In this document: one piece after another, positions 38,327 to 46,950 of the stretch
Position numbering within the stretch: position 1 is the first letter of the stretch
Layout of the letters: every line of letters starts with the position of its first letter
DNA from: Sphingomonas sp. CCH21-G11
GTDB lineage: Bacteria; Pseudomonadota; Alphaproteobacteria; Sphingomonadales; Sphingomonadaceae
Direction: 5' to 3'
DNA length: 57,029 nt
Assembly (NCBI RefSeq): GCF_001555965.1
Contig: NZ_LSHX01000023.1
Coordinates: 1-57,029, forward strand
Made by a program: the position numbers and the translations under genes
Notes under the pieces: model-generated
Databases searched by the model: none
What the model was told of the DNA's origin: nothing
Seen by the model: the letters and a program-made list of their open reading frames with translations, nothing else

Positions 38327-41300
38327 TCCGCCGTCTCGCGATCCTTGCCATCGCGCCGTCCGCCCTGATGATGCCCATGCCCGCATCCGCGCAGGCCGGG
38401 CTGCCCGACAGCTTTCCGGCGGGGCGCGATTCGAACGGTGAGCCGTGCACGGCGACGCGCAGCTGGAATGATCCCGCCGCGCGGACGCTGTTCGACACGA
38501 CTTACGGGATCACGTGTCGCGGCGTTGCCGCGAGCCGTCGCCAGGCCAGCATCCGCGTCCATCTCGACCCGCCCGAGGCGGCGGAGCTGGCGCAGTGCGG
38601 CGCGGCAGCGCGCCGCCCGGCGTCGGGCCTGCGTCATGTCGGCGAGGTCGAGGCGCGCCGGTGTCTCGACCCCGCGACCGGCGGCGAGATGATCCGCGTA
38701 TCCTTCGCGAGCCGGGGGCGCTTTTTCGTTGGTGAGGCCCTGCCCACCACGCTCGGCCCGATGGAGGCGACGCTCCGGGCGGTAATCGACCGCGCAATCC
38801 CGCAAACGCCGGCCGACGCGCCCGCCCCCGCGACGATCGCGATCGACGATCTGCCGCCGCTGCCCGCGGTCGAGCAACAACGGGCGCTGGCCGCCGCATC
38901 GCTCGATACCGGCGGCGTGCTGCAGGCCGGCATTCGCCTCAACCATCGCGGGCTGTTCATCGAGGCCTCGCGCCTGCTCAACGACGCGCTCAGCCGGCTG
39001 CCGGCGACCACGCCGCCGCTGACCCGCGCGGAAATGCTGCTCGAGGCCGGACTGGCGGATTCCAACATCAGTCAGTTCGATGCCGCGACAGACCATTTTT
39101 CGCGTGCCAGCCAGTTACTGTCGGGTGCAGAGGATTTCGATCGCCTCGCGTTCCTGAACTCGAAATACGCGACCTATCGTGGGCTCGACGACATCAACCG
39201 CCGCGCATGGTCGCAGGCGATCGAGACGCTGGCGAGCCGCGACGACAGCGACGCGCCGCTCAAGGACCCGGCGGTGCTGAGCAACCTGAACCGACCCGTC
39301 GCGGGTGCCGCGGCGTCGGTGACGTCGACCGATGCGGCGCAATTGTCGCGGCTGCTCGTCGAGGCCCAGCGCAACTGGGCGCAAAGCGTCGCCTATCTGG
39401 CGACCGGCGACACGATGCGTGCCCGCGCCGCGCTCGACGACAGCGTCCCCTATGTCACCGAACTCCAGCGCAACGTGAGCCCTGAAGGGGTGGCGGCGCT
39501 CAAGTCGCGGCTCGAACGGCAATATGGCCGGGTCGCCGCGCGCGAGAACGACCTGGCGGGCGCGATCGGCCATTTCGACTGCGCGCTCGCGATCCTGCGC
39601 GGTGGCGAGCGGCCGGCCGGCCGGACCTGTCTGCTCGACGCGGGTGACCCGGTGGCGGACGAGACGTTCGACCTCGCGGCCGGCGGATCGCTGGTCGCGG
39701 ACACGTTGCTGGAGCGCGCGGCGCTGATGACCCGTCTTCCCGGCGTGAGCGATGCGGCGCTGCTCGCCGAATTCGATACCGCGGTCGATGCGCTGGCGCG
39801 CACGGGCGGGGGCGGCGTGGCGCGGCCGGGTATGGAAACCTATCTCGACCTGCTCGTGCGGCTGAACATGAAGGAACCGTCGCCGGCATTGGCGCAACGG
39901 TTTTTCGCTGCCGTCCAATCGGTCGGCGAGCCCGCGATCGCGCGCCAGGTCGCGCAGCTCCAGGCGATCGTGACCGCCGACGGACCGATCGGGGCCCGGG
40001 CGCGCGACCGTTCCGCCGCGGAACGCGACATCATTCGTCTGCGCTACGAGATTTCGGCGGTCGACCCCGCCGACACCGCACGCCGCGCCGCGCTGGAGGC
40101 CGAACGCCAGCGCGCGGAGGCCGCGTTGCTGGCCGCCAATATCGCGCTGGCGGCGGATTCGCGCTTCCAGGCGGTCGACGATCAGCCGGTCACGCTCGCC
40201 GAGCTGCGCGCGGAGCTTCGTCCGGGCGAATATTATCTGAAGGTGACCCGGCTGCGCAGCCGCGCCTACGCGCTGATCATCGGACAGGACGACGCGTTCC
40301 TGCACGCCCTGCCGGCCCCCGCGGCAACCGTCGATGCGATCGCCCAGCGCGTGCGGACGTCGATCCGCGACGGGTCGCGCACGCTTCCGTTCTTCGATGT
40401 CGGGGCCTCCTATGCACTGTTCAAGCTGATCGCAGGGCCGGCCGAAGCCGCGCTGGTGAACGCCAGCGCGATCGTCGTCGATCCGTCGGGTCCGCTCGCC
40501 AACCTGCCGGTCGGGGTGCTGGTGACGCGGCTGGACAGCGTGCAGCGTTATGCCGAACGCCGCGCGACCGACGCCAACGACTATAGCGACGTCGCGTTTC
40601 TGGGTGCGCAGGCGGAGCTGTCGAGCGCGCTGTCGCCGCGATCATTCCTGATCACGCGGCGCCTTGCACCGTCGGCCGCGCGAAACCCCTTTATCGGCTT
40701 TGGCGAGAATGCGCCCGCGTCGCTGCTGGCGGCCGTCGCGCAGACTCGCGTGCCCTTCGGCAGCGGCTGCGACATCGCCTATGGCGAGCTGGCCGAACTG
40801 ATGAACGGAAACCGCCCGGTCAGCGCGGACGAGATCGGCATCGCCGCCGCCGCGCTCGGGGTGGCGGGCGCCCCGGAAATCACGCGCGCCGCCTTCACCG
40901 ATCGCGCGCTCGTCGAACAGGGCGAGCGAGGCGATTTTCAGTCCTATCAGGTGCTGCATTTCGCAACGCACGGGCTTCCCGAAACCAAGGTTGGGGACTG
41001 CACCCGCGTCCCGCCGTCGCTGGTCACGACGCTGGCCCCCCCGCAGCCCGACGGCGGCTTTCCCTCCGACGGGCTGCTGAGCCTGCCCGAAGTCGCGTTG
41101 CTGCGGCTTGACGCGAACCTGGTCGTGCTGTCCGCGTGCGAAACCGCGAGCGGGGTTTCGGGGATCGGCGGGCGGCTGGCCGGGCAGGACGAATCGGGTG
41201 CGACGCTGGACGGGCTGGTGCGCGCCTTCATCACGGCCAATGCGCGCGCGGTGCTCGCAACCTATTGGCAGGTCCCGGCGTCGACGGACACCGATCGGTT

Positions 41301-41493
41301 CATCGCGACCTTCTATGGCACCGGCCGGACGGCGACGATCGGTGCGGCGTTGCAGGCGGCGCAGCGCCGGCTGATCGCGGATGCGGCAACGTCGCATCCC
41401 TATTTCTGGGGCGCCTATTTCCTGGTCGGCGACGGCAGCAAGACGATGCTGACCCCGGCGGCCGCTCCGGTCACGACGGCCGCGCGGCGCTGA
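38323..41493 (+). CDS. Exported TPR-CHAT protease-like protein
   Basis: This 1056-residue protein has a signal peptide (MIRRLAILAIAPSALMMPMP, cleaved after ASA near 25). The middle is helical and TPR-like (about 180-560). A C-terminal CHAT domain, a caspase/separase-like fold, follows. The predicted catalytic pair is His883 in VLHFATHGLPE and Cys939 in VVLSACETASG, both intact. A tail WGAYFLVGDGSK is typical of CHAT proteins. The ATG overlaps the tpsA stop (ATGA). Position suggests it acts on or with TpsA in the periplasm or at the surface. That role is inferred from context. Confidence 0.92.
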   Translation: MIRRLAILAIAPSALMMPMPASAQAGLPDSFPAGRDSNGEPCTATRSWNDPAARTLFDTTYGITCRGVAASRRQASIRVHLDPPEAAELAQCGAAARRPASGLRHVGEVEARRCLDPATGGEMIRVSFASRGRFFVGEALPTTLGPMEATLRAVIDRAIPQTPADAPAPATIAIDDLPPLPAVEQQRALAAASLDTGGVLQAGIRLNHRGLFIEASRLLNDALSRLPATTPPLTRAEMLLEAGLADSNISQFDAATDHFSRASQLLSGAEDFDRLAFLNSKYATYRGLDDINRRAWSQAIETLASRDDSDAPLKDPAVLSNLNRPVAGAAASVTSTDAAQLSRLLVEAQRNWAQSVAYLATGDTMRARAALDDSVPYVTELQRNVSPEGVAALKSRLERQYGRVAARENDLAGAIGHFDCALAILRGGERPAGRTCLLDAGDPVADETFDLAAGGSLVADTLLERAALMTRLPGVSDAALLAEFDTAVDALARTGGGGVARPGMETYLDLLVRLNMKEPSPALAQRFFAAVQSVGEPAIARQVAQLQAIVTADGPIGARARDRSAAERDIIRLRYEISAVDPADTARRAALEAERQRAEAALLAANIALAADSRFQAVDDQPVTLAELRAELRPGEYYLKVTRLRSRAYALIIGQDDAFLHALPAPAATVDAIAQRVRTSIRDGSRTLPFFDVGASYALFKLIAGPAEAALVNASAIVVDPSGPLANLPVGVLVTRLDSVQRYAERRATDANDYSDVAFLGAQAELSSALSPRSFLITRRLAPSAARNPFIGFGENAPASLLAAVAQTRVPFGSGCDIAYGELAELMNGNRPVSADEIGIAAAALGVAGAPEITRAAFTDRALVEQGERGDFQSYQVLHFATHGLPETKVGDCTRVPPSLVTTLAPPQPDGGFPSDGLLSLPEVALLRLDANLVVLSACETASGVSGIGGRLAGQDESGATLDGLVRAFITANARAVLATYWQVPASTDTDRFIATFYGTGRTATIGAALQAAQRRLIADAATSHPYFWGAYFLVGDGSKTMLTPAAAPVTTAARR

Positions 41494-42353
41494 TGCCGGC
41501 GGATAGCGCGTCGCCGGGGATCGAGGCGGCGGTCACGCTGGTCGTCGCAATCGTGGCTGCAGCCGGTGTCGTGATCGGCGCGCAGGCGGCCTATGCCGGG
41601 CTTGCCGCGGGGCTGGAAGGGATCAGCCCGGCGGTTCAGGAGGGCGTGTTCACGCTGTTGCTGTTCGGCGTATTGGCGGCCATCGCCTGGGGTGCGATGG
41701 CGCTCAGGCCCGATCCTGGACGCCAATTGATCGGCACCCAGCCGGGGCGGATGGCGGCAAGCGGCGTAATCTTGGGCGTGGGTGGGGTCATGCTGGCCAT
41801 CGGCCTGTCATGGCTGGCGGGCGCGGTCATGGCTGGCGGCAGCGATGCGGGTGGGGCTGCGGTGCTGGCGGGCACGGGCGTGATCCTGATCCAGGCGAGT
41901 GCGGAGGAGTTTTATTTCCGCGGCTGGCTGCAGCCTGTGCTCCAGCGCGGCTGGGGCGACGCGGCGGGGCTTGTCGCGACGAGTGTCGCCTTTGCGCTGC
42001 TCCATCTCGCCGGCGGCGGGGCGAGTGCGACGGGGATCGTCAACCTGCTGATCGGCGGATTGTGGTTCGGCGTCCTCGCGGATCGATCGGGCGGTATCGT
42101 CCTGCCCGCGCTCGCCCATTTCGGCTGGAACTGGGGCGAGGCGATCATCGCCGGGCTGAGCCCCAATCCCGGCGTCGGCAGCTTCGGCGCGCTGGTCGAC
42201 CTCGACCTGATCGGGGTGGCGCGCTGGGGCGGGTCGGACGAGGGCCTGAACGCCAGTATCGGCATGACGTTCGTGCTCGTGGCGCTGCTCGTGGCGACGC
42301 TGGGCTGGCGGCGGCCCAGCCGGCGCGCCACCGATGCGGTGACGGCACCCTGA
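41493..42353 (+). CDS. CPBP-family (CAAX-like) intramembrane metalloprotease
   Basis: The 286-residue protein has about eight hydrophobic helices. The Abi/CPBP motif 1 is AEEFYFRGW (Glu138, Glu139, Arg143), motif 2 contains His171 (FALLHLAGGG), and a further His is in ALAHFGWNW. These glutamate/histidine sites match the family's metal-dependent intramembrane protease centre. Bacterial members act in bacteriocin immunity, stress and protein processing. Its start overlaps the CHAT stop by one base (TGATG), so it is the fourth gene of the tps unit. A membrane-embedded protease next to an exported CHAT protein is unusual. Confidence 0.88.
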   Translation: MPADSASPGIEAAVTLVVAIVAAAGVVIGAQAAYAGLAAGLEGISPAVQEGVFTLLLFGVLAAIAWGAMALRPDPGRQLIGTQPGRMAASGVILGVGGVMLAIGLSWLAGAVMAGGSDAGGAAVLAGTGVILIQASAEEFYFRGWLQPVLQRGWGDAAGLVATSVAFALLHLAGGGASATGIVNLLIGGLWFGVLADRSGGIVLPALAHFGWNWGEAIIAGLSPNPGVGSFGALVDLDLIGVARWGGSDEGLNASIGMTFVLVALLVATLGWRRPSRRATDAVTAP

Positions 42354-42365
42354 CGATGACGCCGC

Positions 42366-43715
42366 TCAGTTGGACTGGGCGGCCCGGCTGACGTCGATGC
42401 GGTCGCGTTCGCGCGCGAATGCGATCAGCGCCTGACCCTCCAGCGTCCGCCCTGCCTCGGTCTCGATGCTCAGCGGATCGACCGGTTCGCCGTCGATATG
42501 CACTTCGTAATGCAGATGCGGTCCGGTCGAACGGCCGGTCGTGCCGACTTCGCCGATCTGCTGGCCCTGCGACACATGCACCCCCGCGCTGATGCCCGGC
42601 GCAAAGCGGTTCATGTGCAGGTACAGCGTTTCCCAGCCGTTCGTGTGGCGGATGCGCACGAAATTGCCGTTCGGCCCCTTCGGCGCGGCGAATTCGATCA
42701 CGCCGTCGCCCGAAGCGAAGATCGGCGTGCCCGTCGGCGCGGCGAAATCGGTGCCGCGGTGAAGCTTGCGGAAACCCAGGATGGGGTGCGTGCGAAACCC
42801 GAAATTGGACGATACCCGCGCGCCGTCGACGGGCGTGCGCATCAGCGCGCGCACGATGCTGCGCCCGCTGCCGTCGAACCATTCGGCGGCGCCACCGTCG
42901 GGCGCGAAGCGATAGACCGCGCTCGACTTGGTCTCGGTCGTGATCGATGCGTAGAGGAGCGTCGGCGGCCCGACCGCTTCACCGGCTGCGTTCACCTGCT
43001 GCGCGAATGCGGCCTCGAAGGCGTCGCCGGCACGCACCTCGCGCTGAAAGTCGAAATCAAAGGCGAGCGCGCGGGCGAATTCGGGAATGACGCTGTCGAT
43101 CACTCCGGCGGCGACCGCAGAGGAATAGAAGCTGTCGGCATCCATCGTGCCGCGTCGCACGACGATCCGGCTGCTGAACTGCGCCGCGACGCGGGAGGCG
43201 ATGAATCGTCCCGCATCGCCCGGCGTCACCACGACGCCCGAGCTGTCGTCGTTCGACGCTTCCAGTCGGTCGAGGCGGAAGCCGTCGGGGGTTTCGGTCA
43301 GCGTGATCACGGCGCGGATCTCGCCATCGGGCTTCAGGCCGGGGCGGGCGGCGAGGGCGGCCGCCGCGGCGCTGGCGGGCGCGATGCCGGAGGCACGCAG
43401 CGCAGCCATGAGGTCGCCCGCGCCCGACAGCACCAGCGTGCGCCGCGTCTGTGCCGGCCCCCGCGCTTGCGATGGCGATGCCAAGCTGGCGTCACCATCG
43501 CCGGGCCGCGATTGCCAGGCCGTGATCGCGCCGGCGGTCAGGATCAGCGCGGCGGTGGCGATGCCGGCGGGCAGGCCGGCGATGCGCTGGTGCCAATCGC
43601 CCGCGCGCCGGTCGGCCGGTGCCTTCCTGTCCGGGCTACCGGCGACGCCGGTATAGGCGCTCCAGTCGCTGATCCATGTCCGCGGATCATAGGAATCGCT
43701 GATCGCATCGGCCAT
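42366..43715 (-). CDS. M23-family metallopeptidase (peptidoglycan endopeptidase)
   Basis: The 449-residue protein has a single N-terminal transmembrane helix (about 51-67), so the bulk lies in the periplasm. The C-terminal LytM/M23 domain has zinc ligands His319 and Asp323 (KLHRGTDFA) and His402 in HLHYE; the catalytic partner is His400. The complete set suggests an active endopeptidase cutting peptide cross-links. The middle region resembles the OapA/NlpD-type spacer of DipM/MepM relatives. ATG 43715 has GGGGGGA upstream; the longer open frame to 43907 overlaps the divergent phosphatase region. It converges on the CPBP gene with only 12 bases between. Confidence 0.92.
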   Translation of the reverse strand: MADAISDSYDPRTWISDWSAYTGVAGSPDRKAPADRRAGDWHQRIAGLPAGIATAALILTAGAITAWQSRPGDGDASLASPSQARGPAQTRRTLVLSGAGDLMAALRASGIAPASAAAAALAARPGLKPDGEIRAVITLTETPDGFRLDRLEASNDDSSGVVVTPGDAGRFIASRVAAQFSSRIVVRRGTMDADSFYSSAVAAGVIDSVIPEFARALAFDFDFQREVRAGDAFEAAFAQQVNAAGEAVGPPTLLYASITTETKSSAVYRFAPDGGAAEWFDGSGRSIVRALMRTPVDGARVSSNFGFRTHPILGFRKLHRGTDFAAPTGTPIFASGDGVIEFAAPKGPNGNFVRIRHTNGWETLYLHMNRFAPGISAGVHVSQGQQIGEVGTTGRSTGPHLHYEVHIDGEPVDPLSIETEAGRTLEGQALIAFARERDRIDVSRAAQSN

Positions 43716-43845
43716 CTCGTCCCCCCGGTCGCCGCCCGCCGTCGCATCTATGTCGCTGCGCCCGGGGTTGCGCAATGTGCCTTGCGATTGCGGCGAGCGG
43801 CAAAGGCGGGCTAAAGCAGGGCGGGGCGCGGCAGGGGACGTGCGG

Positions 43846-44610
43846 ATGATACCGCTCAAGACCGAATGGCAGGCACTGACCGACACGGGGCTGGTCCGCG
43901 AGGTCAATGAGGACCGCTACTGCGCGTCGGATACGATCGGCCTGTGGGCGGTCGCGGACGGGATGGGTGGGATGGCCCGCGGCGACTGGGCGGCGGCGAC
44001 GTTGATCGACGCGCTCGACGCGCTGCCCCGGCATGAGGATGCGGACGCGATGGTATCGGCGACCGCAGAGGCGGTTCAGCAGGCGAACCGGGCGATCGTG
44101 ATCGAATCGGCCGCGCGCGGCGCCCAGATGGGCACGACGGTCGTTGCGCTGATCATCCGCGAACGACGCTTCACCGTGCTCTGGGTCGGCGACAGTCGCG
44201 CCTATCTCCGCCGCGATGGTCAGCTGCATCAGCTGACCCGCGACCATAGCCAGGTGCAGGAACTGATCGATCGCGGGGTGCTCGACGCGGCGGCGGCGGC
44301 CACGCATCCGCTGCGCAACGTGATCACCCGCGCGGTCGGCATCGGCGAACCGCTGACCATCGATGCGATCACCGACACGCTGCTGCCCGACGACCAGTTC
44401 CTGTTGTGCAGCGACGGCCTGCACGGCGTCGTCGCGGATGCGGAAATCGACGCCATCCTCGCCCGCCACGAGGCCCGCGATGCGACGCGGGCGCTGGTCG
44501 ATCGCTGTCACGCGCTGGGTGCACCCGACAATGTCACGCTCGTGCTGGTCACCGCGAGCGAATCGACGCTGATCCGCTTCGGCTCCGAATTGTCGCGGGC
44601 CGTGCCATGA
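43846..44610 (+). CDS. PP2C-family Ser/Thr protein phosphatase
   Basis: The 254-residue phosphatase has all PP2C metal-site motifs: VNEDRYCA, VADGMGGMARGD (Asp38), VLWVGDSRAYL, LCSDGLHGVV, and APDNVTLVLV. It removes phosphates from Ser/Thr residues in a Mn/Mg-dependent way. ATG 43846 has GGGGA about 8 bases upstream. The stop overlaps the kinase start (ATGA), so the two form the usual antagonistic phosphatase-kinase pair. Such Stp1/PppA proteins also occur with type VI secretion, but no T6SS gene is present here. Confidence 0.95.
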   Translation: MIPLKTEWQALTDTGLVREVNEDRYCASDTIGLWAVADGMGGMARGDWAAATLIDALDALPRHEDADAMVSATAEAVQQANRAIVIESAARGAQMGTTVVALIIRERRFTVLWVGDSRAYLRRDGQLHQLTRDHSQVQELIDRGVLDAAAAATHPLRNVITRAVGIGEPLTIDAITDTLLPDDQFLLCSDGLHGVVADAEIDAILARHEARDATRALVDRCHALGAPDNVTLVLVTASESTLIRFGSELSRAVP

Positions 44611-46547
44611 CCACGCCGAACGACGATCGGGAATCGCCCGAAAGCGACCGGACGATCATCCGGCCTTCGACGGGCGCAACATCCGAGCCGCCCGCCCCGG
44701 CCCCCGACCGGACCGTGATCGCGCCGCAGGCGGCCGCGTCACCCGCGCCACCGACCATGGCGGCGCGCGCCGACGGCGTCGGCATCCAGATCGGCGACGT
44801 GCTCAACCATATCTTCGAGGTGCGCCGCTTCATCGCACGCGGCGGCATGGGCGAGGTGTTCGAGGGCGTGAACGTAAACAGCGACGAGCGGGTTGCGATC
44901 AAGGTGATCCTGCCCGCGCTCGCCAACGACCCCAATGTCCAGGCGATGTTCCGCAAGGAAGCGCGCACGCTGACCCGGCTGTCGCACCCCGCCCTGGTCC
45001 AGTACCGCGTGCTTGCCCAGGAACCGCAGCTCAACGTCTTCTACATCGTCACCGAATTCATCGACGGCAGCAACCTGTCCGATGTGCTGGGCAAATTGTC
45101 GCCGACGCCCGAGGGGCTGATCGACCTGACCCGCCGGCTCGCCTCGGGGCTGGAGGCGGCGCATGCGCTGGGGGCGATTCACCGCGACATCTCGCCCGAT
45201 AATGTGCTGCTCGAGGATGGCCGGCTCGACCGTGCGCGGATCATCGACTTCGGCATCGCCAAGGATCTCGACCCGGGATCGAAGACGATCATCGGCGACG
45301 GCTTTGCCGGCAAGCTCGGCTATGTCGCGCCCGAACAGCTCGGCGACTTCGACCGCCAGGTCGGCCCGTGGAGCGATGTCTACAGCCTGGGTCTCGTGAT
45401 CCTCGCGGTGGCGCTCGGCCGCAACGTCGACATGGGGAGCAATTTCGTCGAGGCGATCGATCGCCGGCGCAAGGGCGTCGACACGAGCGGGGCGCCCGAT
45501 ACGATCCGCCCGGTGCTCGACCAGATGCTGGTCGCCGACCCGGCGGGTCGCCTGCGCTCGATGGACGCCGTCATTGCCGCGCTCGGCCAGCCCGTTGCGA
45601 CGCCGCCCGCCGGTCGCAAGCCCAAGCCGGCGGCGACGCCCAAGCCCGCGCGACCAGGCCCGCCGGGGCCTGCGGGCTCCGGCACCGCGTCGCGGCGTCC
45701 GCTGATCATCGGCGCGGCGGCAGCGGGGGTGGGCGTCGTCGCGCTGGCAGCCTGGCTGGCGCTGAGCGGCGGCGGGCCCGTTGATACGCCGGTGAAGGCA
45801 CCGGATGCCTCCGGCACCCCGGTTGCGGCGGCACCTGAAGAGGCCGCCCGGCGCGCGGTGGCGGCGGCGCTGCCGTCGATCGGCTGCACCTGGCTCGACG
45901 TGACCCGGGTGACGGCGGGCACGGGCGGCGTGTCGCTGGCTCTGGCCGGCGTCGCCGGGCTGCCGGCCGAGGCCGAGTCCCGCGTGTTTCGCGCGGTAGA
46001 GGCGAGCGGCGGGCGCGTGGCGGCCACCGATTTTTCGGAGGTCGCGCCGATCAGCGGCTCCGAATGCACCGCCATCGATGCGTTCCGCGCGATCCGTTCG
46101 ACCGACGGCGCGCGGCTGTCGGTCCCGCAGCGCAAGTTCGAGATGAGCATGCTGCCCCCGGACAGCGCCTATGCAGGTAAAGTTGGCGGGCGCGCGGTCG
46201 TCAGTCTCGATCTCGCCAACCCGGGCCTCGACTTCGCGCTCTACGGCATCGAGCCAAGCGGCGCGATTTCGACGATCATCCCCAATCGCGCGACCTTTAC
46301 GGGCCTGGAAAAGACCGGGACGCCGATCGCCGACCTGGGTGGCGACCGTTACCGCTTGCAGATCGATGCCGATCATAGCGGCTGGTCGGGCATTCTGTTG
46401 CTGACCGGCAAGGGCGGGTTTTCCGAAGGGTTGATGGATGGCAATCACGGCCCGCAATGGCAGGCGCAGTTCGCGAAGGCGGCCGCCGCAAATGGCTGGC
46501 AGGCCGAGATGGTGTGGTTCAAGATGGCCGACGAAGTGCGCGAATAA
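44607..46547 (+). CDS. Membrane-anchored Ser/Thr protein kinase
   Basis: This 646-residue Hanks-type kinase has a Gly loop ARGGMGEVFEG, Lys99 (VAIKV), catalytic HRDISPDN (Asp194) and DFG at 214-216. A Pro/Ala-rich linker is followed by one transmembrane helix (about 365-386). The C-terminal domain (about 400-646) is unrecognised and predicted periplasmic. The N-terminal tail holds two copies of DRT(I/V)I-P (DRTIIRP, Thr16; DRTVIAP, Thr36), similar to phospho-threonine sites read by FHA domains. It is translationally coupled to the phosphatase and is the last gene before the tRNA-Lys attachment site. Confidence 0.94.
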   Translation: MTTPNDDRESPESDRTIIRPSTGATSEPPAPAPDRTVIAPQAAASPAPPTMAARADGVGIQIGDVLNHIFEVRRFIARGGMGEVFEGVNVNSDERVAIKVILPALANDPNVQAMFRKEARTLTRLSHPALVQYRVLAQEPQLNVFYIVTEFIDGSNLSDVLGKLSPTPEGLIDLTRRLASGLEAAHALGAIHRDISPDNVLLEDGRLDRARIIDFGIAKDLDPGSKTIIGDGFAGKLGYVAPEQLGDFDRQVGPWSDVYSLGLVILAVALGRNVDMGSNFVEAIDRRRKGVDTSGAPDTIRPVLDQMLVADPAGRLRSMDAVIAALGQPVATPPAGRKPKPAATPKPARPGPPGPAGSGTASRRPLIIGAAAAGVGVVALAAWLALSGGGPVDTPVKAPDASGTPVAAAPEEAARRAVAAALPSIGCTWLDVTRVTAGTGGVSLALAGVAGLPAEAESRVFRAVEASGGRVAATDFSEVAPISGSECTAIDAFRAIRSTDGARLSVPQRKFEMSMLPPDSAYAGKVGGRAVVSLDLANPGLDFALYGIEPSGAISTIIPNRATFTGLEKTGTPIADLGGDRYRLQIDADHSGWSGILLLTGKGGFSEGLMDGNHGPQWQAQFAKAAAANGWQAEMVWFKMADEVRE

Positions 46548-46765
46548 CGCGCGATCTTCGGGCAGCCGGAGACGCCCGGCTCGGGTCCGTTGACCGAGCC
46601 CGATTACGTGCCGTGCGCCCAGACAGGAGGCGCTGTGGGCCCGTTCTTCGGCACGGAAATCGAGCCGTTGGTTTGCCGCGCATGGCCCGGAACAATTCTC
46701 ACCCGGACACAAATATGTGGGCCTCCGCGGCCGGAAGAACCGTCGACATACCGATGCTTAAAAGG
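46548..46765. other. Gap between the kinase gene and the island boundary
   Basis: GGCTCGG (46579-46585) and CCGAGCC (46595-46601) form a 7-bp hairpin with a 9-base loop, without a T-run; it may end kinase transcription. A 67-codon open frame from TTG 46590 has no ribosome site, codon use unlike its neighbours, and runs into the tRNA remnant, so I do not call it a gene. Confidence 0.5.
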
Positions 46766-46810
46766 TGGTGGACGCACTAGGGCTCGAACCTAGGACCCGC
46801 TGATTAAGAG
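46766..46810 (-). other. 3' part of tRNA-Lys (CTT) as chromosomal attachment site (attL-like)
   Basis: On the minus strand, CTCTTAATCA (46810-46801; anticodon CTT) leads into the variable loop. A complete T arm follows (CTAGGTTCGAGCCCTAG), then TGCGTCC, discriminator A and an encoded CCA. The 5' half is missing: sequence beyond 46810 has no complementary anticodon stem, D arm or acceptor strand. Truncation at the anticodon loop is the hallmark of integration by tRNA-targeting tyrosine recombinases. The complete gene is expected at the other island end, outside the window. Confidence 0.88.
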
Positions 46811-46950
46811 CGGAGCTTTGTGCCCTTTTCGTTCCTTTCCAATACTACGCCAAACTACGCTCAAGGGCTTGAAACGGTTGGAATAAATCCGCCGTGGATT
46901 ACCCTTCGCTACGCCATCGTAATCCCGACATCTGATTACGTGGCGATTAC
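46811..46950. promoter_or_regulatory. Repeat-rich attachment and promoter region of the integrase
   Basis: ACTACGC occurs at 46844 and 46854, with a further CTACGCC near 46909. GATTACGTGG is repeated in tandem at 46934 and 46945, the second copy running to the integrase start. Such short repeats near an att core often are arm-type integrase or excisionase sites. The stretch is notably AT-richer than the chromosome. Confidence 0.45.

Noticed and set aside
35375..38386. 1003-codon minus-strand open frame opposite tpsA
   Set aside because: The repetitive GC-rich beta-helix coding produces long shadows on other frames. No ribosome site or domain supports it.
43846..46547. Type VI secretion locus suggested by the PP2C/kinase pair
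   Set aside because: No Tss/Tag or FHA gene is present in the window. The pair alone is common in other signalling contexts.
46590..46793. 67-codon frame with four Cys after the kinase
   Set aside because: The TTG start has no ribosome site, codon use is atypical, and the frame runs into the tRNA-Lys remnant.
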